DNA from: Ignavibacteria bacterium
GTDB lineage: Bacteria > Bacteroidota > Ignavibacteria > Tepidaquicellales > Tepidaquicellaceae
Assembly: GCA_016929695.1 (NCBI GenBank)
Contig: JAFGII010000044.1
Location: 1-64,000, forward strand
Length of the DNA stretch: 64,000 bases
Direction of reading: 5' to 3'
Shown: positions 14,403 to 23,254 of the stretch, piece after piece
How the letters are laid out: every line of letters starts with the position of its first letter
Numbering within the stretch: position 1 is the first letter of the stretch
Position numbers and translations under genes: made by a program
The notes under the pieces: generated by a model
Database searches by the model: none
What the model was told of the DNA's origin: nothing
What the model saw: only the letters and a program-made list of their open reading frames with translations

Positions 14403-16856
14403 ATGAAAATGAAACATATATTAGTATTATTGTTGCTTGCTCTTCAGATATATTGTATAAATATTTTTGCACAGGAAATTGAATTTAAAAACAGCCCTTA
14501 TAACCGGGCACCTGATTACATACAGGGACGAAAATCATTTCAGCGTGAAAAGTGGTTTTACGAACAAAGAATATATCCTTATAATTTTTTACCCGATGAT
14601 GCTTACGAAAAAGCATATTTGCAGAAAAAGATATTGCATCATTTTTTCGGATACGCTATTAAAAATGGCAGCTGGTACTCTCTTGGACCTACTCCGGGAT
14701 TAAATCTGAATTATGGCGATGTATCTTCGCGGATTGTTACGGTGAAATATAATCCTTCTAATCCGAATATCATTTATGTCGGGACTGCTTGCGGCGGAGT
14801 TTGGAAAACAACTAATGGCGGTACTTTATGGATTCCTCTTACAGATTTTGAGGTCTCATTGGCGTCTGGGGCGCTTGCCATAGATTATAATAACACTGAT
14901 ATTATTTATATAGGAACAGGCGAAGCTACGTATTTTACTTATTCATATTACGGCAGGGGATTGCTGAAATCAACAAACGGCGGGATTAATTGGGTACAGT
15001 ATAGAAACGGACTGCCGGATTTAACATATTTTTCCAGACTGGTTATTAAACCGGGGAATTCAAATGTTTTGTTTGCCGCCCTCGGAACAGCCGGATTATA
15101 TAAAAGCACAAATGCCGGTGAAAGTTGGTCTCTTGCAGCCTCAGGCAGATGCGACGATATTGTTTTTTCCCCGGATGGTTCGAAAGCTTATATAGTTGGT
15201 TCGGGAACAGGATACAAAATATCTACTAACGGAGGTGAAACATTTACAACGCATACTTCTTTTTCGATTGGAACACGAAGTCACCTTGCAATATTTAGGG
15301 GAAACCCGGAAATTTTATATGCTACAACTTACAGGGATACGACTGTCTATGCTTATAAATCAACAAACGGAGGATATAATTATGCTGTACTTCCGAATAC
15401 ATTTACGGGAAGCAATCAGGCATGGTATGACTATTACATTCACGTAAATCCAAACGACGAGAATAATGTATTTATTGGTCTGGTTGATTTATGGAGGACA
15501 TTAAACGGAAAGGATTTTGTAAAAATAACGAACACTTCATCAGGTCCTGTACACGTGGACCATCACAATCTTGATTTTCACCCTGCAAATCAGAATACAC
15601 TTATAATTGCAAATGACGGAGGAGTAAACCAATCAACCAATAAAGGAACTAACTGGATAAATTTAAATTCAACTTTAAATCTGACACAATTTTACAGAAT
15701 AGCATCAGATCCGGGGAACTCATTACACATAATCGGCGGGACACAGGATAACGGAGTTCAGCGGACAACAGGTGAATTAAAATGGAACGTTGTTTACGGT
15801 GGTGACGGTGGTGAAGTATGTTTTAATCCAAAAGAGACAAAATATATTTTAACCGAAAACCAGTTTAATGCAATAAGACGGTCAACCGACGGAGGAATGT
15901 CCTGGGTTAGTGCAGTTTCAGGTCTGTCAGGTACCGCTGCGTGGATTGCTCCTATAATCGCTCATCCTGATTCAAGCGGTGTTTTTTATACAGCACGTCA
16001 GCAATTATTTAAAACGACAAACAATGCTGCTTCTTGGGCTATGTATTCAACGGGACTTTCGGGGATTGTCAGAGAACTTGCCATGTCGAAATCAAATCCC
16101 AAAATTATTCTTGCGACCGTGAATAACCTGATATATAAATCAAATGACGGAGGAAAAATTTTTACAATTTTAAATAACACTCTGCCGAATCGGATTATAA
16201 CAAGTTTAAATATACATCCGGACTCTTCGGAAACTGTAATTACAACACTAAGCGGATTCGGGGGAGGACATATATACAAGTCCACTAATGGCGGATTAAA
16301 CTGGTTTGATATATCGGGAAATTTACCTGATTCTCCGGTTAATGATGGTATGTTCTATTATCCCGGATATTCAACTTCTGTTTATCTGGTTGCTTCCGAT
16401 GTAGGAGTCTTTATGACAAATGATTATGGAAATTCTTGGAGTGAACTATCCGGAGGTTTACCGAATACTATATGCATACATTTAGATTATAATCTTTTTG
16501 CTAACAAGTTAAGAGTAGCAACTCACGGTAGGGGTGTGTGGGAATATAATGGAAATATAATCGGTTTAGTGGATTATGTTAATATTATTCCGGAAAAAAC
16601 AATATTATATCAGAATTATCCGAATCCTTTCAACAGTAAGACAAAAATTGAATTTGATTTGAGAGAGAAACAATTTGTGAGACTTACAATATATAATATT
16701 CTTGGAAAAGAAATTGAAACTTCAGTTAATAAAATACTTGAAACAGGCAGATATTCTGTTAATTTCAGTTCTGAAGAACTGGCAAGCGGAATATATTATT
16801 ATGTTTTAAGAACAGATAAAATATCATTAACAAAAGTAATGATAATACTAAAATAA
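14403..16856 (+). CDS. Secreted Asp-box (BNR/VPS10-like) repeat protein with T9SS sorting domain
   Basis: 817 aa. A signal peptide (about 1-24, ending IFAQ) is followed by about eleven Asp-box turns of the type S-T-N-G-G-x-x-W (for example WKTTNGGTLW, KSTNGGINW, RSTDGGMSW, KSTNGGLNW), indicating one or two beta-propellers like sialidase/sortilin folds. The last 85 residues start with YQNYPNPFNSKTKIEF and end in ITLVMI-like strands: the type A Por/T9SS C-terminal sorting domain, typical of Ignavibacteria, which directs export and surface attachment. No catalytic sialidase residues are evident, so binding or structural work at the cell surface is more likely than hydrolysis. Confidence 0.88.
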   Translation: MKMKHILVLLLLALQIYCINIFAQEIEFKNSPYNRAPDYIQGRKSFQREKWFYEQRIYPYNFLPDDAYEKAYLQKKILHHFFGYAIKNGSWYSLGPTPGLNLNYGDVSSRIVTVKYNPSNPNIIYVGTACGGVWKTTNGGTLWIPLTDFEVSLASGALAIDYNNTDIIYIGTGEATYFTYSYYGRGLLKSTNGGINWVQYRNGLPDLTYFSRLVIKPGNSNVLFAALGTAGLYKSTNAGESWSLAASGRCDDIVFSPDGSKAYIVGSGTGYKISTNGGETFTTHTSFSIGTRSHLAIFRGNPEILYATTYRDTTVYAYKSTNGGYNYAVLPNTFTGSNQAWYDYYIHVNPNDENNVFIGLVDLWRTLNGKDFVKITNTSSGPVHVDHHNLDFHPANQNTLIIANDGGVNQSTNKGTNWINLNSTLNLTQFYRIASDPGNSLHIIGGTQDNGVQRTTGELKWNVVYGGDGGEVCFNPKETKYILTENQFNAIRRSTDGGMSWVSAVSGLSGTAAWIAPIIAHPDSSGVFYTARQQLFKTTNNAASWAMYSTGLSGIVRELAMSKSNPKIILATVNNLIYKSNDGGKIFTILNNTLPNRIITSLNIHPDSSETVITTLSGFGGGHIYKSTNGGLNWFDISGNLPDSPVNDGMFYYPGYSTSVYLVASDVGVFMTNDYGNSWSELSGGLPNTICIHLDYNLFANKLRVATHGRGVWEYNGNIIGLVDYVNIIPEKTILYQNYPNPFNSKTKIEFDLREKQFVRLTIYNILGKEIETSVNKILETGRYSVNFSSEELASGIYYYVLRTDKISLTKVMIILK

Positions 16857-16870
16857 AATAAATACTTCGT

Positions 16871-18013
16871 ATGAAAAAGAAAAAAGGAAAAGCAAAATAC
16901 AGAACCCCGAGTAAAATTTTTCAAAAACGGGAGACTAACATTATTGATTACAAGAATGAAAACGTAGAAGATGAAAAAAAACAACCTAAAATAGTGACTG
17001 ATAAAAGGAAAATTGATGCCGCATTTGCAGACGTTTATGCATTAATGGATATGCAGGATTTCAAGACACAAGAGGACTTGGCAGAATTCTTTGAGAAATA
17101 TAATCGGGGTGAATTTGCAGATGAACTAAAAAGTATCAAGCGAAATCAAAGTCCCGAAAAGAAAGCACAGAATTTGATATATAAAGCATTCGAGTCGGAA
17201 TCAAAATCTAAACGAATAAAACTCGCTAAGCAGGCATTAAAAATTTCGGATTTATGTTCTGATGCCTATAATTTATTAGCTGAGGAAGAAGCAAAAACAT
17301 ACGAAGAGAAAATTAATTTATATAATAAAGGAATTGAAGCAGGCGAAAAGTTAACCAAGATTAGAAATAAGAATTTGCCTGAAGGACAGATGTGGAGCGA
17401 TTTTGATTCAAGACCTTACCTGCGTTCATTAAATGGGCTTGCTATGACTTATAGAGATGCAAATTACATTGAAGGGTCCGTTGACATCCATTATAAAATG
17501 CTCAAATTAAATAATCCTGATAATCAGGGTGTAAGATATGTCCTTCTGTTTTCACTGATTGCACTGAAAAGAATTGACGAAACCAAAAAACTGATATCGG
17601 AATACTACAAAGATGATTCACTGGAATTTTTGCTTGCAGAGTTTATCATAAAAGCTATAGAAAACGGATATTCGGATAAAACCAGAAGGTATTTTAAAAG
17701 AGTATTTGAGAGAAATTTTTTTATACTGAAATATCTTTTTGCTTATAATGATTTTCCGAAAGAACTTCCCGAGAGTTATGAACAAGGAGACGAAAACGAA
17801 GCAATTCTGACTGCATACAACGCATTACCTGTATTTATTACTTATCCCAAAATTCATACACTTTTTTTCCGTTACGCAATGGAAGAATACTTAAAAATCA
17901 AACCTGAAGATGAAAAGATCAAAAGTTTAATAAACGATTTGAAAAAATTGCATGAGGAAGGCGAAGAACTTCCCTTAAAAATGGATTTGTACAGGTCCGA
18001 AGATTCTGAATAA
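16871..18013 (+). CDS. TPR/ST7-like helical repeat protein
   Basis: 380 aa, no signal peptide. A highly basic start (MKKKKGKAKYR) is followed by helical repeats. AKQALKISDLCSDAYNLLAEEE and LNGLAMTYRDANYIEGSVDIHY-type segments resemble TPR units of bacterial proteins related to the ST7 family (unconserved length, conserved NPDNQGVRY block at about 214-222). Such proteins occur widely in bacteria without assigned function; some contain SEC-C-like partners. It follows the T9SS protein by 14 bp, perhaps by chance. Protein-protein interaction is the only role that can be suggested. Confidence 0.6.
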   Translation: MKKKKGKAKYRTPSKIFQKRETNIIDYKNENVEDEKKQPKIVTDKRKIDAAFADVYALMDMQDFKTQEDLAEFFEKYNRGEFADELKSIKRNQSPEKKAQNLIYKAFESESKSKRIKLAKQALKISDLCSDAYNLLAEEEAKTYEEKINLYNKGIEAGEKLTKIRNKNLPEGQMWSDFDSRPYLRSLNGLAMTYRDANYIEGSVDIHYKMLKLNNPDNQGVRYVLLFSLIALKRIDETKKLISEYYKDDSLEFLLAEFIIKAIENGYSDKTRRYFKRVFERNFFILKYLFAYNDFPKELPESYEQGDENEAILTAYNALPVFITYPKIHTLFFRYAMEEYLKIKPEDEKIKSLINDLKKLHEEGEELPLKMDLYRSEDSE

Positions 18014-18156
18014 TAAATTTATGAATAAACGTAATAAAATATACTTGTTAAAATGCCAATACTGTTTTAAATTTTAAATTTTCAGGAAAAATAACTTGAT
18101 ATAACAAAGAGTAAATATTAATTTACATTCTTGTTTTAATTTTAAAAAAGTAAAAT

Positions 18157-19440
18157 ATGCCGGAAACATATAAAGAACCTGCACCATATCATAAAGGAGA
18201 GGATAATCCGTTCGAGTCTATGATGATTCGGTTTGACAAAGCGGCGGAAATGATTAATCTTGATGAAGGCGTTTATAATTATTTGAAGTTACCTGTAAAG
18301 CAGGTCATCGTCTCAATTCCTGTCCAGCTGGATAACGGAAAAGTGGTTGCTTTTGAAGGATATCGTGTTATTCATAATAATGCTCTTGGACCGTCAAAAG
18401 GAGGTGTGAGATATGCCCCCGATGTTGACCTCGATGAAGTGAAAGCCCTTGCTGCCTGGATGACCTGGAAATGTGCAATTGCAAATCTACCCTTCGGCGG
18501 AGCCAAAGGAGGTGTTAAATGCGACCCTTCAAAATTGTCTATGTCAGAACTTGAAAAAATTACCCGCAGATATGCCGCTAATTTGCTTGAAATATTCGGA
18601 CCTGATACAGATATTCCTGCACCGGATATGAATACAAATGAACAGGTGATGGCTTGGATAATGGATACTTACAGTATGCATCAGAGAAAAACAGTTACGG
18701 GTGTTGTAACCGGAAAACCGCTTATCATAGGTGGTTCGAGAGGCAGAAGGGAGGCAACAGGAAGAGGTGTGATGATGGCAACTATGGCTGCGTTGGAAAA
18801 AAAAGGTGTAAAACCGGATAATACTAACGTTGCGGTTCAGGGATTTGGTAATGTCGGTTCTGTTAGTGCTGATTTATTGAGCGAAAAAGGTTGTAAAATC
18901 GTTGCTGTTAGTGATATTTCAGGAGGATATTATAATTCCGACGGGATTGATATTAAAAAAGCAGTTGAATACGTTAAGAGTAATAAAACTCTTGAAAACG
19001 GTAAATTCGGAGATAAGATAACAAATAAAGAACTTCTTGAAGTGAAATGTGATATTCTTGTTCCTGCCGCAAAAGAAGACCAGATAACATCAGAGAATGC
19101 CCCTAAAATTAAAGCAAGATTAATTGTGGAGGGTGCTAATGGTCCTACAGCAGCAGATGCAGACCAGATACTGACCGATAAGGGTATTATGGTAATTCCG
19201 GATATTCTTGCAAATTCGGGCGGAGTTATCGTTTCGTATTTTGAATGGGTACAGAACAGACTCGGATATTTCTGGGATGAAACTGACATAAATAATCGTC
19301 TGAACAGAATGATGAATGAAGCGTTTGAGAATGTATTTATAACTGCACTAAATCATGAGACAACTTTAAGAATAGGCGCATATATATATGCAATTGAAAA
19401 AGTTGCCAATGCTCTTAAATTAAGAGGAATTTACAGTTAA
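18157..19440 (+). CDS. gdhA: Glutamate dehydrogenase (Glu/Leu/Phe/Val family)
   Basis: 427 aa, the length of the NAD(P)-dependent class found in many bacteria and archaea. It interconverts glutamate and 2-oxoglutarate plus ammonia. Family blocks are GPSKGGVRYAPDV (about 80-92), the substrate lysine in PFGGAKGGV (about 110-118), PAPDMNTNE (catalytic D), and the dinucleotide fold VAVQGFGNVGS (about 226-236). The C-terminal VEGANGPTA and LANSGGVIVSYFEW are intact. The gene is monocistronic upstream with a 143-bp spacer holding a weak promoter-like TTG-N20-TAATTTAC (18096-18126). It works with the glutamine synthetases at 51.7-54.9 kb. Confidence 0.95.
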   Translation: MPETYKEPAPYHKGEDNPFESMMIRFDKAAEMINLDEGVYNYLKLPVKQVIVSIPVQLDNGKVVAFEGYRVIHNNALGPSKGGVRYAPDVDLDEVKALAAWMTWKCAIANLPFGGAKGGVKCDPSKLSMSELEKITRRYAANLLEIFGPDTDIPAPDMNTNEQVMAWIMDTYSMHQRKTVTGVVTGKPLIIGGSRGRREATGRGVMMATMAALEKKGVKPDNTNVAVQGFGNVGSVSADLLSEKGCKIVAVSDISGGYYNSDGIDIKKAVEYVKSNKTLENGKFGDKITNKELLEVKCDILVPAAKEDQITSENAPKIKARLIVEGANGPTAADADQILTDKGIMVIPDILANSGGVIVSYFEWVQNRLGYFWDETDINNRLNRMMNEAFENVFITALNHETTLRIGAYIYAIEKVANALKLRGIYS

Positions 19441-19448
19441 ATTTTTTA

Positions 19449-20072
19449 ATGAAAAGAATTTTAATTTTGTTTTTAGTTTTTTTTGCAGCAGGATATCTAT
19501 ATTCACAGAGAGACGAAATTCCTGTCCCGACAACTAATATAGAAATAATTAATTCATTGCTCGATAGTTCTTTACATAAATTTGACGATTATTTCATATT
19601 GCTCGGCAAAGACAGTTTTTATATGATATCTGCCAGCAGCGGTAACGATGCTGCCGATTATCTGATAAAATATTTTAGACAGAAATATCCTGCAATAAAA
19701 TTTGTCGGTTCAGACCGGTATGTAAAAGGAAATGTAATAGAATTTGAACTTAAAAATATAAACATTTCCACCGTATATATACCTGCAGGAAAATTTCAAG
19801 TTTTAAGAAAAAATATAACTAGAAAAATTAATACCGAATTCAAATCGGATTTTAAGAGAAATGATACATTATTTTATTCTTACAGTTTTTTAAAATCTTA
19901 CGAAGATGAATTTGATTATTCGTATAAAAATTATGTAGAGTCGGGCCATTATGGTTTTGTTAAGGGCTATTTGCCAGATGAGAACTTTTGGGATAAATTT
20001 CTTATACCCGTTGCCGCAATAGCAACATCGGCTGCTGCTATCATATTATTTTTTATAATCAGAAGTAAATAG
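19449..20072 (+). CDS. Hypothetical exported protein with C-terminal membrane anchor
   Basis: 207 aa, family not recognised. An N-terminal signal sequence (about 1-20, MKRILILFLVFFAAGYLYSQ) and a hydrophobic C-terminal segment (about 186-204, VAAIATSAAAIILFFIIR) would leave about 165 residues outside the cytoplasmic membrane, anchored at the C-terminus. The middle contains repeated S/T/Y-rich strands and no cysteines. It starts 8 bp after gdhA stops and ends 7 bp before bamD, so it is probably co-transcribed with bamD and may be an envelope component. Confidence 0.65.
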   Translation: MKRILILFLVFFAAGYLYSQRDEIPVPTTNIEIINSLLDSSLHKFDDYFILLGKDSFYMISASSGNDAADYLIKYFRQKYPAIKFVGSDRYVKGNVIEFELKNINISTVYIPAGKFQVLRKNITRKINTEFKSDFKRNDTLFYSYSFLKSYEDEFDYSYKNYVESGHYGFVKGYLPDENFWDKFLIPVAAIATSAAAIILFFIIRSK

Positions 20073-20079
20073 AAATCAG

Positions 20080-20832
20080 ATGAATGGATTAAAATTACTA
20101 AACTTTATTTTTTTACTAACGGCAATTTTTATTTTTGGATGCTCCTCTGCGGATAAATCTTCAATAAAAACCGATGACCCGGAAACGGCATTTAAGATAG
20201 CAAAATTAAATTACGATAAAAAAGATTACGTACAGGCGGTTGAGGACTTTTCATTTATAAAAATAAAATTTTCAGGTACTAGTATTATTGACAAGGCGCA
20301 GTTTTATCTCGGGATGAGTTATTATCGGAGGGAAGAATATATACTGGCGGCTTATGAATTTGAAAATTTAATAAAAAATTATTCATCAAGTCCTTATATT
20401 ATCGAAGCAAGATTTTATCTTGCAATGTCTTACTACGGTCTTGCACCAAAATACTACCTTGACCAGACATATACTAAATATGCAATTATTGAGTTTCAGA
20501 ATTTTCTTGTTCTCTTTCCAGGGGATAAACTAATACCGCAGGCGGAAGCAAAGATAAAAGAGCTCAGAAACAGACTGGCGTTTAAGGATTTGAAAGCCGC
20601 AGAGTTATATATGACAATGGAAAATTATAAAGCCGCACTTGTATATTACGATAATATACTAAACGAATATTTTGATACGGATTACGCAGACGACGCTTCC
20701 TACGGAAGAATTAAAGTGCTTATTATTAAAAAAATGTATGACGATGCGAAAAAGGAAATTGAAAGATTTGAAAAGAAATATAAACCCAGCGAATTTTACA
20801 ATTCCGTTAAAAAATTGAAAACTGGTATTTAA
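20080..20832 (+). CDS. bamD: Outer membrane assembly lipoprotein BamD
   Basis: 250 aa. A lipoprotein signal peptide ends in the lipobox FGCSS (C21), after which mature TPR repeats follow: AFKIAKLNYDKKDYVQAVEDF, a second unit with AQFYLGMSYYRREEYILAAYEFENLI, then a third starting at about 105. This is the order and length of BamD (YfiO), which docks on BamA and helps fold outer-membrane beta-barrels. Gene neighbours are a signal-anchored hypothetical protein and a thioesterase, with 4-7 bp gaps. A generic TPR lipoprotein is the alternative, but length and lipobox favour BamD. Confidence 0.85.
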   Translation: MNGLKLLNFIFLLTAIFIFGCSSADKSSIKTDDPETAFKIAKLNYDKKDYVQAVEDFSFIKIKFSGTSIIDKAQFYLGMSYYRREEYILAAYEFENLIKNYSSSPYIIEARFYLAMSYYGLAPKYYLDQTYTKYAIIEFQNFLVLFPGDKLIPQAEAKIKELRNRLAFKDLKAAELYMTMENYKAALVYYDNILNEYFDTDYADDASYGRIKVLIIKKMYDDAKKEIERFEKKYKPSEFYNSVKKLKTGI

Positions 20833-20836
20833 TTGG

Positions 20837-21325
20837 ATGGATAAACATATAAAAAAAGTGAATGAATCACAAGTTCAGATGATTGAACTGGTTTTACCTA
20901 ATGATACTAATACACTCGGAAATCTGCTTGGAGGAAGGTTAATGCACTGGATAGATATAGCAGCAGCATTAGCGGCTGCAAGACACTGCAATAATGTTGC
21001 GGTTACTGCGGCAGTTGATAATCTCGCATTTCATAAACCGATAAAACTTGGTGAAATTGTTCGGCTCAAAGCTTCTGTTAACAGAACTTTTAAATCATCT
21101 ATGGAAGTAGGAGTCAGAGTAGAAGTGGAAGACATTAAGACAGGGGAAATTTTTCATTCTAACAGCGCCTATCTGACTTTTGTTAATATTGATTCTGAAA
21201 CCAGAAGACCTGTTCACGTTCCGGAAATCATACCTGAGTCCGATTTCGAAAAGAGAAGGTATGAAGATGCATTAAAAAGAAGGGAACAGAGATTGCGGGA
21301 AATAAAAGGCATTATCACAGAATAA
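20837..21325 (+). CDS. Acyl-CoA thioesterase, hotdog fold (YciA/BACH-like)
   Basis: 162 aa single hotdog domain. The block NLLGGRLMHWIDIAAALAA (about 26-44) is the active-site helix start of the YciA/cytosolic acyl-CoA hydrolase group, with the catalytic aspartate D38 in HWIDIA. VDNLAFHKPIKLGEIVRL follows, then a basic C-terminal tail. It hydrolyses acyl-CoA to free acid and CoA; the chain length preferred is not visible. It is only 4 bp after bamD and 1 bp before an ABC ATPase gene, so all are likely in one transcript. Confidence 0.87.
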   Translation: MDKHIKKVNESQVQMIELVLPNDTNTLGNLLGGRLMHWIDIAAALAAARHCNNVAVTAAVDNLAFHKPIKLGEIVRLKASVNRTFKSSMEVGVRVEVEDIKTGEIFHSNSAYLTFVNIDSETRRPVHVPEIIPESDFEKRRYEDALKRREQRLREIKGIITE

Positions 21326-21326
21326 A

Positions 21327-21983
21327 ATGCCTGCAGAATTCGGATGTAAAAATATAGAAAAAAAATTTATAAACCGTTTAATTTTCAGGGATATTAATAT
21401 AAACCTTAAAATCGGTTCAGCCCTTGCAGTTAAGGGCAGAAACGGGTCGGGCAAATCAACACTTTTAAAAATTCTTGCTAATCTGATTAAAGAAACTTCC
21501 GGTGAAATCTATTTCAAAATTGACGGTAAGGAATTACAGAGGGAAAAATTTTATCGGCATATGGGATTTGTTGCTCCATATTTGAGTTTATACGATGAAC
21601 TCACGGCGTATGAAAACATAAATTTTTTTTTAAAACTGAAAAACAACTTTTCTAATCCGGAAGATATTATTAATCCGCTTCTTGAAAAAGTAAATCTTTA
21701 TACAAGAAGAAATGATGCTGTAAAGCATTACTCCTCGGGGATGAAACAACGGTTAAGATTTGCATTTGCCGTGATTAATCAACCCAGTCTGCTTATACTC
21801 GACGAGCCGGGTACGAATCTTGACGAAGACGGAATGAGGCTTGTATACGGTATAATGGAGGAATATAAGTATAAAGGAATTTTAATTATAGCGGCAAATG
21901 ATAAAGAAGATGCGGCACTGTGCAATATAAGTATCAATATTGAAAATTACAAACCTGGCAAACAGCAAATAAAGTTCAATTAA
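21327..21983 (+). CDS. ABC transporter ATP-binding protein (CcmA-like)
   Basis: 218 aa ABC ATPase. Walker A GRNGSGKST (37-45), signature YSSGMKQRLRFA (about 137-148) and Walker B LLILDEPGTNLDEDG are complete. The short domain with KNIEKKFINRLIFRDI at the start and a two-layer order resembles CcmA of the haem/cytochrome c maturation exporter. No ccmB or other permease is adjacent, so a permease encoded elsewhere is needed. It ends a run of four tightly packed genes. The exact substrate remains open. Confidence 0.82.
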   Translation: MPAEFGCKNIEKKFINRLIFRDININLKIGSALAVKGRNGSGKSTLLKILANLIKETSGEIYFKIDGKELQREKFYRHMGFVAPYLSLYDELTAYENINFFLKLKNNFSNPEDIINPLLEKVNLYTRRNDAVKHYSSGMKQRLRFAFAVINQPSLLILDEPGTNLDEDGMRLVYGIMEEYKYKGILIIAANDKEDAALCNISINIENYKPGKQQIKFN

Positions 21984-22028
21984 ACTTGTTACGTTCATAA
22001 ATTTAATTCTGTAAAAAATGGGTTTTCT

Positions 22029-22087
22029 GTTAATCGGGAAAAAGGTTGTGTTTCAGACTCATTTTTGCCATTTCTTTCCCGATTAAC
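22029..22087. repeat. 13-bp perfect inverted repeat with 33-bp loop
   Basis: GTTAATCGGGAAA (22029-22041) and its complement TTTCCCGATTAAC (22075-22087) flank a 33-bp interior. The match extends imperfectly outward (TTTTCT / TAGAAAA). No T-run follows on either strand, so it is not a standard terminator. It could be a folded leader RNA, a MITE-like remnant or a processing site. Confidence 0.6.
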
Positions 22088-22277
22088 TAGAAAAAAGTAT
22101 AAAAAATTATCATTATACGGTGTTTTATTTTGAGTCCTTGGGTCCGCTATTAGAAGCATTTAGTCAACTAATTTCTTTACTGATTCTGAATTTATAGGCT
22201 TGAAATAAATTACGAAGAATATTCATTTTTAATACAGGTATTTAAAAAATTTCACTTTCGCTGTCTAATTTATAATC

Positions 22278-22308
22278 TTGACTAAATTAGTTATTTTTCG
22301 TAAATTAA
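22278..22308 (+). promoter_or_regulatory. Probable promoter of rpsL-rpsG-fusA
   Basis: TTG (22278-22280, in TTGAC) is followed by 20 nt and TAAATTAA (22301-22308), matching TA and the first two T of TAnnTTTG but not its last two bases. It would start transcription near 22315, about 37 nt before the TTG start of rpsL. The spacing is right; the -7 match is partial. Confidence 0.4.
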
Positions 22309-22351
22309 TAGTTTTCTAAGAAAAATTTTTTATAATCTAAATAGAAATAAT

Positions 22352-22744
22352 TTGCCGACTATTAACCAGTTAATCCGTAAAGGAAGAAACGCTAAAAAGT
22401 ACAAGAGCAAGGCACCTGCAATGGACGCTTGTCCTCAAAAACGCGGTGTTTGTACACGTGTGTATACGACAACACCAAAAAAACCTAATTCTGCATTAAG
22501 GAAAGTGGCAAGAGTCAGGTTAACTAACCAGATTGAAGTATCTGCGTATATACCGGGAGAAGGTCATAATCTTCAGGAACACTCTATTGTTTTAATCAGA
22601 GGCGGGAGAGTGAAGGATTTACCGGGTGTCAGATATCATATTATAAGAGGCGCAATTGATGCTGCAGGTGTAGAAAACAGGAAGAAAGCACGTTCGAAAT
22701 ACGGTGCCAAAAAAGCAAAAGCAACAATTTTACCTAAAAATTAA
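22352..22744 (+). CDS. rpsL: 30S ribosomal protein S12
   Basis: 130 aa. The start [12 protein letters not shown] and the blocks [19 protein letters not shown] (streptomycin-site lysines at about 43-44 and 88) and [13 protein letters not shown] (methylthiolated aspartate region) are canonical. S12 sits at the decoding centre. The only start giving the conserved N-terminus is TTG at 22352, unusual for a highly expressed gene, and no clear Shine-Dalgarno stands before it. First gene of the str operon. A C-terminal extension (about 5-6 residues, [11 protein letters not shown]) is slightly longer than in E. coli. Confidence 0.97.
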   Translation: MPTINQLIRKGRNAKKYKSKAPAMDACPQKRGVCTRVYTTTPKKPNSALRKVARVRLTNQIEVSAYIPGEGHNLQEHSIVLIRGGRVKDLPGVRYHIIRGAIDAAGVENRKKARSKYGAKKAKATILPKN

Positions 22745-22767
22745 AACAAAATAAATTATTTTATTTA

Positions 22768-23235
22768 ATGAGAAGGAAAAGAGCAGAAAAAAGAGAAAGA
22801 ATTGCAGATTTCAGATATAATGACGTCCTTGTCGGAAGATTCATTAATAGCATAATGGAAAAGGGCAAGAAACAGGTAGCGGAAAAAATATTATATGATG
22901 CATTTCAGATAATATCAGAAAAAACAAAAGGAGACCCGCTGGATGTTTTCAACAAGGCTGTGAATAATGTTATGCCGTCTATCGAAGTAAGGTCAAGAAG
23001 AGTCGGTGGTTCCAACTATCAGATTCCGACTGAAATCAGACCTGATAGAAGAACGGCTCTGGCTATTAAATGGCTGTTGACTTATGCAAAATCAAGAAAT
23101 GAGAAATCAATGTCTCTGAAAATTGCTAATGAATTAATGGCTGCATCTGTAGGAGAAGGCTCTTCCGTTAAAAAGAAAGAAGATGTTCACAGAATGGCGG
23201 AAGCAAACAAAGCATTTGCTCATTTTAAATGGTAA
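22768..23235 (+). CDS. rpsG: 30S ribosomal protein S7
   Basis: 155 aa, usual length. MRRKRAEKR at the start is followed by the S7 signature region DPLDVFNKAVNNVMPSIEVRSRRVGGSNYQIP and the C-terminal KKEDVHRMAEANKAFAHFKW. It nucleates folding of the 16S 3' major domain. It lies 23 bp after rpsL and 19 bp before fusA, the standard str order. Confidence 0.97.
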   Translation: MRRKRAEKRERIADFRYNDVLVGRFINSIMEKGKKQVAEKILYDAFQIISEKTKGDPLDVFNKAVNNVMPSIEVRSRRVGGSNYQIPTEIRPDRRTALAIKWLLTYAKSRNEKSMSLKIANELMAASVGEGSSVKKKEDVHRMAEANKAFAHFKW

Positions 23236-23254
23236 AAGAAGGGTGAAGTAATTA

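Larger units (their letters stand above)
21984..22351. other. Long spacer before the str operon
   Basis: 368 bp without a supported gene. It holds a long inverted repeat (22029-22087) and a probable promoter for rpsL near 22278-22308. The rest is AT-rich; a leader RNA is possible but no known riboswitch or ribosomal-protein leader motif is recognised. Confidence 0.5.
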
